Shown in pieces: positions 1 through 8,477 of a DNA stretch of 64,000 nucleotides. The notes beneath the pieces were generated by a model. The model searched no databases. It was not told the origin of the DNA and was given only the letters and a program-made list of their open reading frames with translations. Source of the DNA: Variovorax sp. PBL-E5. GTDB lineage: Bacteria > Pseudomonadota > Gammaproteobacteria > Burkholderiales > Burkholderiaceae_C. How positions within the stretch are numbered: the first letter of the stretch is position 1; each line of letters opens with the position of its first letter. Made by a program: the position numbers and the translations under genes. The stretch lies in assembly GCF_901827185.1 (NCBI RefSeq), contig NZ_LR594671.1, forward strand, positions 1,922,001-1,986,000, written 5' to 3'.

Positions 1-574
1 GGACCTGCGCGGCCGTGGCGCCGAGCAAGGTCAGCGCGCGTGCGAGCTGATAGGGCGCGGTGTAGCGCCCATCGGGCCCGCGGTTCGCCAGGGCGCCGAT
101 GTCGCTCGCCAGATCTTCGCCGCCCCAGAACATTCCGCTGAGTCGGGCGCCGGCCTCGCGTGCGTAGCTCTCCATGCCGAAAAGGCTGGCAGCGGTCTCG
201 GTGACGATGGGCAGGAGGCGCAACGAGCCCGCGGCCACGTCGTACCGGGCTTCGAGCGCCGAGACCTGGGCGTCGAGCAGTGCGACGTCGCGGCCGCCCG
301 TGCATTTGGGCAGCATGAGCCCGTAGGGACGCGCACGCACCACGGCCGCCAGATCGTCCGCGGTGAGGCCGGTCGTCAGCGCGTTGACGCGCACGAACAG
401 AGGCAGGCGCTCGCGATGCGCGCTGACGAACTCGGCGCACATCTCGCGCGCCCGCGGCTTCTCGGCCTCGGGCACCGCATCCTCCAGGTCGATGATCAGC
501 GCACCCGCGCCGGATTCGAGCCCCCTGGACAGCTTGCGCGCGTCATGCGCCGGCACGAAGAGCAGCGAGCGCAT
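1..574 (-). CDS. CitE-like CoA-ester lyase (HpcH/HpaI family), 3' end cut off by window edge
   Basis: The visible 191 residues begin MRSLLFVPAHDARKL and carry the CitE/HpcH hallmarks: an N-terminal FVP strand, the ALIIDLEDAVPEAEK segment with the acidic pair that helps hold Mg2+, the FVRVN strand and the LPIVTETAASLF strand with its conserved Glu. Enzymes of this family cleave malyl-CoA, citramalyl-CoA or citryl-CoA type thioesters. The ATG lies two bases after the acyl-CoA dehydrogenase stop, so the two genes are translationally close and this is the last visible gene of the minus-strand operon. With a CoA-transferase, a hydratase and a PrpD-like enzyme upstream, citramalyl-CoA lyase is the best guess. 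Substrate is inferred from context only; the C-terminus lies outside the window. Confidence 0.88.
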   Translation of the reverse strand, partial: MRSLLFVPAHDARKLSRGLESGAGALIIDLEDAVPEAEKPRAREMCAEFVSAHRERLPLFVRVNALTTGLTADDLAAVVRARPYGLMLPKCTGGRDVALLDAQVSALEARYDVAAGSLRLLPIVTETAASLFGMESYAREAGARLSGMFWGGEDLASDIGALANRGPDGRYTAPYQLARALTLLGATAAQV

Positions 575-576
575 GA

Positions 577-1755
577 TCAGAACGTGCCCATCGAGAGGAA
601 GCCGTCCACGGGATCGAAGTCGGCCACCAGCTTCTTGCCGACCAGGTCCTTGAGCGCTTCGGTGGCGCCGCCGCCCAGCGTGCCGTAGCGCACGCCGCGG
701 TAGATGCGCGAGATCGGATAGTCGTCGCAGAAGCCGTAGCCGCCGTGCACCTGCAGCGCTTCGGTCGCGACCCGGATCGCCATCTCGTTGACGAAGATCT
801 TCGCGATCGCGGCGTCGTGCGGATCGGGAAAGGGGTTGGCCGTGAGGCATGCGCGGTACAGCAGGCTGCGGCCGGCCTCGATGTCGCGGTACATCTCGGC
901 GAGCTTCCACTGGATGCCCTGGAACTCGGCGACGGCGTGACCGCGGATCGTGCGTTCGCGCACGTAGCCGATGGCTTCCTCGAAGGCCGCCTCGGCCAGG
1001 CCCAGCGAAACGCTCGGGTTCAGGCAGCGCTGCGTGTTGAAGGCCGACAGCAGCTTCTTGAATCCGCCTTCGCGCAGGACCACGTTCTCGACCGGCACCT
1101 CGCAGTTGTTGAACTGGATCTCCGCGAGGTACTCGCCGCCCATGGTGTGGTAGCGCGCCGTGACCTCGAAGCCGGGCGTGTTGCGGTTCACGAGCACGCA
1201 GCCGATGCCCTCGCGGCCGGGCGTGCCGTTGATGCGGGTGAAGACGACGAACCATTGCGCCTCGTTGGCGCGGCTGATCAGTGTCTTGACGCCGTTGACC
1301 ACGGCGCGGTCGCCCTTGATCACGGTGTTGGTCTTGTAGTTGGGCACGTCGGTGCCGGCATGCGGCTCCGTCATGCACACGGCCAAATGCGCTTCGCCCG
1401 AAACGACCTTGGGCAGGATGTCGCGCTTCATGCTCTCCGGCGCGTAGGTGCTGATGACGCGGACTTGCACGCCGACCATGCCCATGAGTGCCATGGCCGT
1501 GCAGTAGCAGTGCTTGGCGACTTCCTCCATGATCAGCGCGGTGTCGAACACCGGCAGGTTCGAGCCGCCGTACTCCTCGGGGATCGACATGCCCAGCACG
1601 CCGATCTTCGCCAGCGCGTTCAGGTTGTCCCAGGGATAGGTGCCGTCCAGGTATTTGATCGAGTTGCCGCGGAAGTCCTTGTCCTTGGCGAGGCTGCGGA
1701 CGGTGCCCACCAACGAACGTTGCTCTTCGGTGAGTAGAAGTCTCTGGTTGCTCAT
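577..1755 (-). CDS. Acyl-CoA dehydrogenase family protein
   Basis: A 392-residue protein with the usual order of domains: alpha-helical N-terminus, FAD-contacting MTEPHAGTDV motif (about 128-137), beta domain, and C-terminal helices with a VAEFQGIQWKLAEM segment and QVHGGYGF near 335-342. The start is the ATG at 1755 (MSNQRLLLTEEQ), preceded by an AAGGA-type ribosome site; the open frame continues upstream but without family similarity. Family members oxidise acyl-CoA to enoyl-CoA with an electron-transfer flavoprotein. By eye, the YEGT catalytic Glu is replaced by Gly near residue 362, and the alternative catalytic Glu of the isovaleryl-CoA type is Gln at about 242. The oxidative function is therefore less certain than the family assignment. 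Confidence 0.9.
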   Translation of the reverse strand: MSNQRLLLTEEQRSLVGTVRSLAKDKDFRGNSIKYLDGTYPWDNLNALAKIGVLGMSIPEEYGGSNLPVFDTALIMEEVAKHCYCTAMALMGMVGVQVRVISTYAPESMKRDILPKVVSGEAHLAVCMTEPHAGTDVPNYKTNTVIKGDRAVVNGVKTLISRANEAQWFVVFTRINGTPGREGIGCVLVNRNTPGFEVTARYHTMGGEYLAEIQFNNCEVPVENVVLREGGFKKLLSAFNTQRCLNPSVSLGLAEAAFEEAIGYVRERTIRGHAVAEFQGIQWKLAEMYRDIEAGRSLLYRACLTANPFPDPHDAAIAKIFVNEMAIRVATEALQVHGGYGFCDDYPISRIYRGVRYGTLGGGATEALKDLVGKKLVADFDPVDGFLSMGTF

Positions 1756-1813
1756 GATGTGATTCCTTGTCGGGTCGGTGGATTGCAGGGTTCGGTGAAA
1801 GGCGCGCTGTGAC

Positions 1814-2596
1814 TCATGCCACGACGCCCGTGAAGCGCGGAGGCCGGCGCTCGGCGAAGGCGGCAAGGCCTTCGGCGTAGTCGGCCGACCCGAGGATGTC
1901 CGGCAGCGCCGCGCGCTCGAGCCGCAGCCCGTCGGCGAGCGGCAGCTCGATGCCCTGGTAGACGAGCTGCTTGAGCGCAGCGAGCGCGGGCGCCGAGCGG
2001 CCGGCCAGCAGATTCGCGAAGGCCAGCGCGCGCGCGTCGAGGGCGTCGGGCGCGGCGAGCTCGTTGACGAGGCCGATGCCCAGGGCGTATTCACTGGTCA
2101 CCGGATCGCCGCTGAGCATCATCTGCAGCGCGCGGCTCACGCCGATCAGGCGCGGCAGCCGTTGCGTACCGCCTGCGCCGGGGAAGGCGCCGACGCGGCT
2201 TTCGGTCAGGCCCAGCGTGATGCCGGCGGCGGCGATGCGCAGGTCGCAGGCGAGCGCCAGTTCGAGTCCGCCGCCGAGCGCCAGGCCGTTCAGGACAGCG
2301 ATGGTCACGCAGCGCGATGCGGCGAGCGCATGGACGGCTGCGTTGATGCCCGCGTTGTGCGCCATCCGTGCCGCGAGGTCCATGCTCTTGCGTTCCTTGA
2401 GGTCGGCACCCGCGCAGAACGCACGGCCGCTGCCGCGGATCAGGAGCACGCGGGCCTGCTTCGCGGCGGCATCCGATATCGCCTGCGACAGCGCAGCCAC
2501 GGTCGCCACGCCGAGTGCGTTCATGCGTTCCGGGCGCTCGAGCCGGATCTGGAAGACACCGTGGCCCAGTTCATCTAGAAAAAGGTCCTGGTTCAT
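1814..2596 (-). CDS. Enoyl-CoA hydratase/isomerase (crotonase family)
   Basis: A 260-residue crotonase-fold protein. Visible family motifs are the N-terminal QIRLERPERMNAL strand, the CoA-binding AFCAGADLKE oxyanion segment, the NGLALGGGLELALACDLRIA block and the E-R-V/G-A-F-P-G-A-G-G-T-Q-R-L-P region that contributes the second oxyanion and acidic residue. It would add water to, or isomerise, an enoyl-CoA intermediate. The chosen ATG at 2596 overlaps the stop of the upstream CoA-transferase (ATGA), which indicates translational coupling; a longer frame into that gene was rejected. In this operon it is the candidate for hydrating an itaconyl- or mesaconyl-type CoA ester, but that is inference from context. 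Confidence 0.92.
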   Translation of the reverse strand: MNQDLFLDELGHGVFQIRLERPERMNALGVATVAALSQAISDAAAKQARVLLIRGSGRAFCAGADLKERKSMDLAARMAHNAGINAAVHALAASRCVTIAVLNGLALGGGLELALACDLRIAAAGITLGLTESRVGAFPGAGGTQRLPRLIGVSRALQMMLSGDPVTSEYALGIGLVNELAAPDALDARALAFANLLAGRSAPALAALKQLVYQGIELPLADGLRLERAALPDILGSADYAEGLAAFAERRPPRFTGVVA

Positions 2597-3864
2597 GCGT
2601 GCTCCTTGCACAGTCCATGCAACAGCGCGTCGCGATGGTCGGGATGTGAAATGGCCGCAAGCCGCCGCGCGCGCTCGCGCAGTGAACAACCACGCAGATG
2701 CGCCGCGCCGTGCTCGGTCACGATCACATCGACGTCACTGCGCGCGGTGGTGACCGGACGGCCTTCGAGCGAAGCGACGATGCGCGAGTGCTTGCCGTCG
2801 GGCGTGGTCGAAGGAAAGGCGATGATCGATCGCCCGCCGGGCGAAGCGATGCCGGCGCGCACGAAGTCGACCTGGCCACCCACCGCACCGAGATAGCGGC
2901 CACCCGCGATCTCGGCATTGGCTTGGCCCGACAGGTCGATCTCGATCACCGAATTGATGGTGTGGAAGCACGACAGCGAGGACGTGACCGCGAGGTGGTG
3001 CGTGTACTCGACGCTGCGCAGATCGACGCTGCCCGAGCGCTCCGCGAAGTCGCGCAGGCGTTGCGTGCCGAAGAGTCCGCCGGTGACGGTGCGGCCCGCA
3101 TCGCGCCCCTTGTGGGCGTTGGTGACCACGCCTTGCTCGATCAGGTCCACCAGCACGTCCGAGACGACGCCGCTGTGCACGCCAAGCTCGCGGTGGCCGG
3201 CGAGTGCGTGCGCGACCGCGGCCGGCAGCGTGCCGACGCCGAGCTGGATCGTTGCGCGGTCGGGGATCAGCGCCACCACCTGCTGTGCCACCAGGGCTTC
3301 GACGGAAGAAGGTGCGGGGTCCGGCATGTCGATGAGGCGTTCATCGCTCTCGACGAGCAGGTCGATGTCCGCTGCATCCACCACGGCGTCGCCGGCCAGC
3401 AGCGGCAATGCGGGATTGACCAGCGCCACCACCAGCCTCGCTTGCCGGATCAGGGCTTGCGTGAAATCGGCAATGACGCCGAGCGTGAAGCCGCCGGCGG
3501 GCAGCGCGCGGACCTGGATCAGCACCACGTCCACGCGCAGGATGCCGCTGCGCAGCAGGGAAGGAATCGAACCGACGTGGCACGGATAGATGTCCGCCAT
3601 CGCGGTGACGCGCCGGCTGCCGCCCGCACCATTGAGGGCACGGAAGGCGAAGTGATCGGCCAGCTCGGGACGCAGCGTGTCCGACGCCGACAGGCCGAAG
3701 AACAATTCAGCCGATGTCAGGCTGGCGCGCTGCGCGACGAGCGCTTCGGTCAATGCGAGCGGCTCGCCGGGGCCTTGCGGCCAGCCGATGACATCGCGCG
3801 GGCGCAGGCAGTCCGCGAAGCGGAGCTGATCGATGGGCAGAGTCTGGGGCATGGCGCGCGTCAC
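2593..3864 (-). CDS. Acetyl-CoA hydrolase/transferase family CoA-transferase
   Basis: A 423-residue protein similar to 4-hydroxybutyrate and succinyl-CoA:organic-acid CoA-transferases. The second half has the VTGGLFGTQRLRDF and SSLSCFHTINSVIEIDLSGQANAE segments and the GGQVDFVRAG signature typical of the C-terminal acetyl-CoA hydrolase domain; VTEHGAAHLRG near the C-terminus is also typical. It would load CoA from a donor thioester onto a carboxylic acid and so start the pathway encoded by the operon. The likely start is a GTG overlapping the stop of the Bug-protein gene; an in-frame ATG at 3852 is an alternative. Itaconate CoA-transferases of the RipA type belong to this family, hence the pathway suggestion. 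Confidence 0.9.
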   Translation of the reverse strand: MTRAMPQTLPIDQLRFADCLRPRDVIGWPQGPGEPLALTEALVAQRASLTSAELFFGLSASDTLRPELADHFAFRALNGAGGSRRVTAMADIYPCHVGSIPSLLRSGILRVDVVLIQVRALPAGGFTLGVIADFTQALIRQARLVVALVNPALPLLAGDAVVDAADIDLLVESDERLIDMPDPAPSSVEALVAQQVVALIPDRATIQLGVGTLPAAVAHALAGHRELGVHSGVVSDVLVDLIEQGVVTNAHKGRDAGRTVTGGLFGTQRLRDFAERSGSVDLRSVEYTHHLAVTSSLSCFHTINSVIEIDLSGQANAEIAGGRYLGAVGGQVDFVRAGIASPGGRSIIAFPSTTPDGKHSRIVASLEGRPVTTARSDVDVIVTEHGAAHLRGCSLRERARRLAAISHPDHRDALLHGLCKEHA

Positions 3865-4841
3865 TCCGCCTGGATGTGGGCATCCTTGATGAGCTGGCCC
3901 CAGCGCGCGTAGTCGTCGGCGATCGTCTTGCCGAACTGCTCGGGCGATCCGGGCTGCGGCGTGGCGGCTTCACGCGCCAGCAACTCGGCGACATCGGGCG
4001 CGGCCAGCACCGCGTTGAGCTCATCGTTGAGCCGCTTCACGACCGGCGCCGGCATGTGCGCCGGACCCGTCAGCCCCCACCACACCGTGAGCTGGAAACC
4101 CGGCACGCCGGCCTCGGCCACTGTCGGCAGCTGCGGCGCCAGCGGCGAGCGCTGCGCGCTCGTCACCGCCAGGCCGCGCATCTGGCCCGCGTTGATGTAG
4201 GGCACCGCCGAAGCGAGGCTCGGCAGGAGCATCTGGAGGGTGCCGCCCATGAGGTCGGTGAAGGCCGGACCGATGCCCTTGTATGGGACGTGGACGAGCT
4301 CGATCTTGGCCGCGGATGCCAACAGTTCGGTCCCGAGGTGGTTGATGCCGCCGATGCCCGCCGAGCCGTAGCTGATGCTCTTCGGCTTGGCGTGCGCCAG
4401 GTCGATGAATTCCTGCAGCGTGCTCGCCTTGACCTTGTTTCCCACCACGACCACGAAGGCGCCCGCACCGATCTCGCCGATCGGTGTCAGGTCCTTGATC
4501 GGGTCGTAGCTCAGTTTCTTGATGGCGGGGTTGGTCGTGATGGAACTCGAGACGAACAGCAGCGTGTTGCCGTCGGCCGGTGACTTCACGACGTAGTCGG
4601 TGCCGATGGTTCCGCCCGCGCCGCCGCGGTTGTCGACGATGACGCTCTGGCCGAGCCGGGCGCCCAGCTTGGATGCGATCACGCGCGCGATGTTGTCGTT
4701 GCTGCCGCCCGGCGCAAAGGGCACGATCAGCTTGATGGGCCGGTCCGGCCAGGCGGCCTGCGCCGTCGCGCAGGCGAGCAGCAAGGCGGCTGCGCAGGCG
4801 GCGAACGAGGTCCGCCGCGTGAGTGAGTTCTTGAGGGTCAT
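3861..4841 (-). CDS. Tripartite tricarboxylate transporter (Bug-family) substrate-binding protein
   Basis: A 326-residue periplasmic binding protein. A signal peptide of about 29 residues ends at AQA before WPDRPIKLIVPFAPGGSND, the canonical Bug N-terminus. VDNRGGAGGTIGTDYV, the HVPYKG motif, and the LPTVAEAG and VWWGLTGP segments are also typical. It binds an organic acid for a TctAB-type permease or acts as an orphan sensor or carrier; no TctA or TctB gene is in the window, so it is an orphan here. It sits between the PrpD-like gene and the CoA-transferase gene and overlaps the latter by four bases, so it probably delivers the acid that the operon degrades. Confidence 0.93.
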   Translation of the reverse strand: MTLKNSLTRRTSFAACAAALLLACATAQAAWPDRPIKLIVPFAPGGSNDNIARVIASKLGARLGQSVIVDNRGGAGGTIGTDYVVKSPADGNTLLFVSSSITTNPAIKKLSYDPIKDLTPIGEIGAGAFVVVVGNKVKASTLQEFIDLAHAKPKSISYGSAGIGGINHLGTELLASAAKIELVHVPYKGIGPAFTDLMGGTLQMLLPSLASAVPYINAGQMRGLAVTSAQRSPLAPQLPTVAEAGVPGFQLTVWWGLTGPAHMPAPVVKRLNDELNAVLAAPDVAELLAREAATPQPGSPEQFGKTIADDYARWGQLIKDAHIQAE

Positions 4842-4858
4842 GGTGTTGTCTCCGGGGT

Positions 4859-6337
4859 TCACGATTCGGGTTGAAGTGCGCGGGCGAGTGCGCTCACGTC
4901 CGCGCAGGTCTCGATGCTTTCGACGAGCCGGCGAAGGCGTGCCGCGGCGTCGGCATGCAGCGGTCGCGCCGCAGCGCGGAAGCAGTCGATGGCCTTCGCG
5001 TCCATCGCTGCGGCCGTCATGGGGCGCTCGGGATGACCGAGCGGTTGATCCACGCGCAGGCTGTGCGTCGTGCCGTCGTTCATCTCGACGTGCATCAGTG
5101 CGGGGGTCACGTTGCGTCCCCATTCGCGCTCGATGTCCTTGTCGACATACGGATCGATCCGCTGCGCCAGGGCCAGGATGTCTTCCCGGCCCAGCGAGGC
5201 CTGCTCGAAATGACCCAGCCGCACACCGCCGTCGACGATCGCCGCGGCCACCGTGTACGGAAGGCTGAACTGCGCATGGACCACGGAGCGCGGGGTCTTG
5301 CGGACCTCGATGGGCGTGCACACGGCCTCGTGCGCCTGGCGGTTGATGCCGACGCGAATGCGCCGCACCTGTCCGGCGCGAATCGCATGCGCCTCGCGCA
5401 GCGCGAGCGCGGCATCGATCGCGCTGTGATTGAGGCGGCAGCAGGGATAGGGCTTGTAGCTCAGCTGCGTGAATTCATAGCGCTCGCCCAGCCCTTCGCG
5501 CAGGGCATCGCGATCGCAGCGGTCATGCAGGTAGACGCGCAAAAATCCGTCCTCGCCTTCGAAGGTGGCCTGGGCACCGCGCACCTTGCGCTGCGCGAGC
5601 TGGACAGACATCAGCGCGGATTTCGCGGCGAAGCCCGGCTGCATGCGCTTGGTGAGGGCGCCGTCGCGCGTGACCTGGTGATTGCCGGCGACCTGCGAAT
5701 AGGCGATGCCGATCGCGTTCACCATCTGCGCCTGATCGAGCCCGAGCACGCGCCCGGCGGCCACGGTCGCCGCGAAATGGCCGAACAGCGAGGTGTACAT
5801 GTACCCGCTCTCGACGATGCCGATGCGGGTCGCCACGCCCAGGCGGCAGATCGTCTCGAGGCCGGCGGCGACGGCAGCGAGCAAGTCCGCGCCGCCGACG
5901 CCGCCGCGCAGCTCGGCCGCAGCCAGCGCGGCCGGCACCACCGAAACGCCCGCATGAAGAACCGCGGCATCGTGCGTGTCGTCATAGTCGCGCGCATGCG
6001 CCATCGTGCCGTTGACCCAGGCGGCATGGTGCGCCGGCACTTTGTCGCCGAAGATCAGGAGGGAGGCTTGCGGCGCGCCGCCCCATTCGACGGCGAGTTC
6101 GCGCGTCTCGGCCACGGCCGCGGCGCTCGAGCCCGCGGCCGCGCAGGCCAGCGTGTCGAGCACGTTCATCCGGGCCGCGGCAATCGCCGGCGCGGGCAGC
6201 TTGTCCAGCGAGAGATGGCAGGCGAAGCGGGCCAGGACGACCGCAAAGTCTTCGCCCGCCGTCGCCGCGCTTCGACCGCCGTCAGCGGAATGCGCGGGGT
6301 GCATGCCCGCGTCGAGCGGGTCATGAAAAGCTGCCAT
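4859..6337 (-). CDS. MmgE/PrpD family protein
   Basis: A 492-residue protein of the family containing 2-methylcitrate dehydratase and cis-aconitate decarboxylase. Seen are the N-terminal RMNVLDTLACAAAG helix, the VNGTMAHARDYDDTHD segment (the conserved His-x-x-Asp-x-Asp-Asp region of the active site), KRMQPGFAAKSAL and the YKPYPCCRLNHSAIDAAL block. Length is slightly above the usual 450-480. The ATG at 6337 follows a GGAGA site; the longer open frame through the LysR gene is an artefact. It is the first gene of the operon and is read divergently from a LysR regulator. The reaction could be dehydration or decarboxylation of a tricarboxylic acid; sequence alone does not decide. Confidence 0.9.
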   Translation of the reverse strand: MAAFHDPLDAGMHPAHSADGGRSAATAGEDFAVVLARFACHLSLDKLPAPAIAAARMNVLDTLACAAAGSSAAAVAETRELAVEWGGAPQASLLIFGDKVPAHHAAWVNGTMAHARDYDDTHDAAVLHAGVSVVPAALAAAELRGGVGGADLLAAVAAGLETICRLGVATRIGIVESGYMYTSLFGHFAATVAAGRVLGLDQAQMVNAIGIAYSQVAGNHQVTRDGALTKRMQPGFAAKSALMSVQLAQRKVRGAQATFEGEDGFLRVYLHDRCDRDALREGLGERYEFTQLSYKPYPCCRLNHSAIDAALALREAHAIRAGQVRRIRVGINRQAHEAVCTPIEVRKTPRSVVHAQFSLPYTVAAAIVDGGVRLGHFEQASLGREDILALAQRIDPYVDKDIEREWGRNVTPALMHVEMNDGTTHSLRVDQPLGHPERPMTAAAMDAKAIDCFRAAARPLHADAAARLRRLVESIETCADVSALARALQPES

Positions 6338-6517
6338 GGGGGTCTCCGGTATTCGAACCAGCCGAGCGCTGGATGTCTGGGTGCGCAGGCAGTTTAGGAA
6401 GCGGCACCCCCTCGGGTCCATGGCTTTTTTCGGGACTCCGCGTGCTCGATTCGCGAACGATTCGTCGCGGGGTAGCATTGGCGCCCCGGAGACAACCGTG
6501 GCCCGACTGGAGGCAAG
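6338..6517. promoter_or_regulatory. Divergent control region between the acid-catabolic operon and its LysR regulator
   Basis: The 180-bp gap holds both start regions. On the minus strand a TAAACT hexamer (6391-6396), about 55 bases before the operon ATG, is a plausible -10 element; no convincing -35 was recognised. An exact 8-base palindrome, TTCGCGAA (6450-6457), lies roughly midway and could be part of the regulator's site. The lysR ATG is preceded by GGAGGCAAG. Divergent placement with a shared control region is the usual LysR arrangement; the boxes themselves are suggestions. Confidence 0.4.
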
Positions 6518-7435
6518 ATGCTGATTGATCTGGTGCAGCTGCGCACCTTCGTTGCTGTGGCCGAGGAGCAGCACCTCACGCGCGCGGCCGAGCGATTGCA
6601 CGTCAGCCAGTCGGCCGCCAGTGCCCACGTGCGAGCGGTCGAGGAAAGCCTGGACACGCAACTGTTCATCCGCACCAATCGAAGCCTGGAACTCACGCGC
6701 GCCGGGCAACTCCTGCTGATCAAGGCGAAGGCATTGCTCAACGAGGCGACGCTGTTCACGTCCTTCGCACGCGAGATCCACGGCAAGCTCGAAGGCCATC
6801 TGGTTCTCGGATCGACCAGCGATCCGACCTCGAGCCGGATCGGGGACGTGATCGCCGCGTTGCGCCACGCGCATCCGCTCATCACCGTCGACCTGCGCGC
6901 GCGGCCGTCGACCGGCGCGCAGGAGGGGCTGAAGACCGGCGAACTCGACATGATCCTGTTGCTGGGCCGGGCCACCAACGCCGCGTTCACGTACTACCGG
7001 CTCACGACCATCCCTTTCCGGGTCGCCGGCCCTGCGGCGTGGAAGGAGAAGATCGAAGGCGCGAGCTGGGCCGAGCTGGCAGCCCTTCCGTGGATCTGTC
7101 CCACCGACAGCAGCGTGGCCTATTCGACGATGCTGAAACAGCTCTTCGAGGAGCGCGGCCTCGAACTCAACACCGTCGCGCGCTTCGACAACGCAGCGCT
7201 CGGCCGCGCCATGCTGGAGGCCGGCGTGGGCCTGATGCTGATGCGCGAGGAGCATGTCCAGCACGGGCTGGCGCAGGGCGTCCTTGCCACCTCGCCCATT
7301 GCGCGCGCTGAATTTCCTCTGTTCGTCGCCCATGTGAGCAGCCGTCTCAATGACCCGCTGGTCCGCGCCTTTCTTGCGGCCGTGATGCAGGTCTGGCCCG
7401 GGATGGCGCTCACGCCCTCGCAGGGGTCCTCCTGA
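6518..7435 (+). CDS. LysR-type transcriptional regulator
   Basis: A 305-residue LysR protein. Residues 1-60 form the winged helix-turn-helix (LVQLRTFVAVAEEQHLTRAA, then LHVSQSAASAHVRAVEESL), and the remainder is an effector-binding domain starting near LVLGSTSDPTS. It is read away from the PrpD/CoA-transferase operon, so it is the likely acid-responsive activator of that operon. A GGAGG site lies just before the ATG. The effector is not deducible; if the operon does degrade itaconate, the regulator would be a functional analogue of the itaconate-responsive LysR proteins of other proteobacteria. Confidence 0.93.
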   Translation: MLIDLVQLRTFVAVAEEQHLTRAAERLHVSQSAASAHVRAVEESLDTQLFIRTNRSLELTRAGQLLLIKAKALLNEATLFTSFAREIHGKLEGHLVLGSTSDPTSSRIGDVIAALRHAHPLITVDLRARPSTGAQEGLKTGELDMILLLGRATNAAFTYYRLTTIPFRVAGPAAWKEKIEGASWAELAALPWICPTDSSVAYSTMLKQLFEERGLELNTVARFDNAALGRAMLEAGVGLMLMREEHVQHGLAQGVLATSPIARAEFPLFVAHVSSRLNDPLVRAFLAAVMQVWPGMALTPSQGSS

Positions 7436-7525
7436 AGTCAGGCTCTGCTGGCTTTCGCTGCTATCGTCCCCGCTCCCATCACACGCGCAGCCCGGGTCCG
7501 ATCTTGCGGACCTCATGCCAACCCA

Positions 7526-7547
7526 CGGCCGGCGAAATGGCCGGCCG
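7526..7547. promoter_or_regulatory. GC-rich hairpin just before uppP
   Basis: Seven-base perfect arms CGGCCGG (7526-7532) and CCGGCCG (7541-7547) enclose an 8-base loop and end six bases before the preferred uppP ATG at 7554. No clear Shine-Dalgarno sequence lies between the hairpin and this ATG, so the structure could limit initiation. If translation starts instead at the ATG at 7515, the repeat is merely coding. Confidence 0.4.
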
Positions 7548-7553
7548 CATTCC

Positions 7554-8408
7554 ATGACCCTTCTTCAAATCACCGTTCTCGCCCTCGTCCAGGGCATTGC
7601 CGAGCTGCTGCCGGTCTCGAGCTCGGCCCACGTCATCCTGGCCGAGAAGCTGATGCACCTGGACCCGACGGCGCCGGACATGACCTTGCTGCTGGTGATG
7701 CTCCACACGGGAACGATGTTCGCGGTCATCGCCTACTTCTGGACCGAATGGAAGGCGACGTACTTCTCATCGGGCCAGGCGTTCCGGCGCAATGCGGGGC
7801 TCATCGTCATCGCGACCGCGGCCACCGGGCTGGTCGGCCTCGCCCTGCTCAAGCTCATTCCGTACGCGCTGGGCGCCAACCGCGACACCTTCGAGATCGA
7901 GCACCTGTTCGGCAACGTGTACGTGATCGCCGGCGGCTTGGCGGCGGCGGGCGTGCTGATTCTTGTCTCCGGCCTGCGGATGCGCACCCATTCGGCGTCG
8001 GAGAAGCTCAAGCCTGCGTCCGCGCTGTCGATCGGCGTGGTGCAGGGACTGTGCCTGCCGTTTCGCGGCTTCTCCCGCTCGGGCGCCACCATCTCGACCG
8101 GATTGCTGACCGGCGTGTCCCGGCTGCGCGCGGAAGAGTTCAGCTTCGCGCTGGCGGTCGTGCTCACGCCCGCCGTCATCGCGCGCGAGGCCTATCGCCT
8201 GTTCAAGTCCTCGGGCGGCCTGGGCGCCGGTCAGTGGCTTCACCTGGCCCTGCCGAGCCTGCTGGGCATGGCGATCAGCTTCGTCGCGGGCATGATCGCG
8301 CTGCGCTGGCTGTCACGCTGGCTGGAGAACGGGCGCTGGCACTACTTCGGCATCTACTGCCTGGCGATGTCCGCCGTGGTGCTCTATGCGCAGGGGCGTG
8401 TGCTCTAG
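7554..8408 (+). CDS. uppP: Undecaprenyl-diphosphatase (UppP/BacA family)
   Basis: A 284-residue polytopic membrane protein that would dephosphorylate undecaprenyl diphosphate to recycle the lipid carrier for peptidoglycan. The two family signatures are present: a variant of the first motif, VQGIAELLPVSSSAHV (usually E-G-x-T-E-F-L-P-I-S-S-T-G-H), and FRGFSRSGATIS for the second. Several strongly hydrophobic segments follow. The start is chosen at MTLLQITVLAL because the first helix and first motif begin there; the in-frame ATG at 7515 would add 13 polar residues unlike the family. The substitutions in the first motif place it in a divergent subfamily. Confidence 0.88.
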   Translation: MTLLQITVLALVQGIAELLPVSSSAHVILAEKLMHLDPTAPDMTLLLVMLHTGTMFAVIAYFWTEWKATYFSSGQAFRRNAGLIVIATAATGLVGLALLKLIPYALGANRDTFEIEHLFGNVYVIAGGLAAAGVLILVSGLRMRTHSASEKLKPASALSIGVVQGLCLPFRGFSRSGATISTGLLTGVSRLRAEEFSFALAVVLTPAVIAREAYRLFKSSGGLGAGQWLHLALPSLLGMAISFVAGMIALRWLSRWLENGRWHYFGIYCLAMSAVVLYAQGRVL

Positions 8409-8477
8409 AACGCAGGCCTCGAAAGGCGTCGGGAACCACGCCGGCGGATTGCCAGTCCCACCGAGGCAAAGGACTCG

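Noticed and set aside
6338..7555. N-terminal extension of the PrpD-like protein through the LysR gene
   Set aside because: The extension is antisense to LysR and has no PrpD similarity; the ATG at 6337 has a ribosome site and starts at the expected place.
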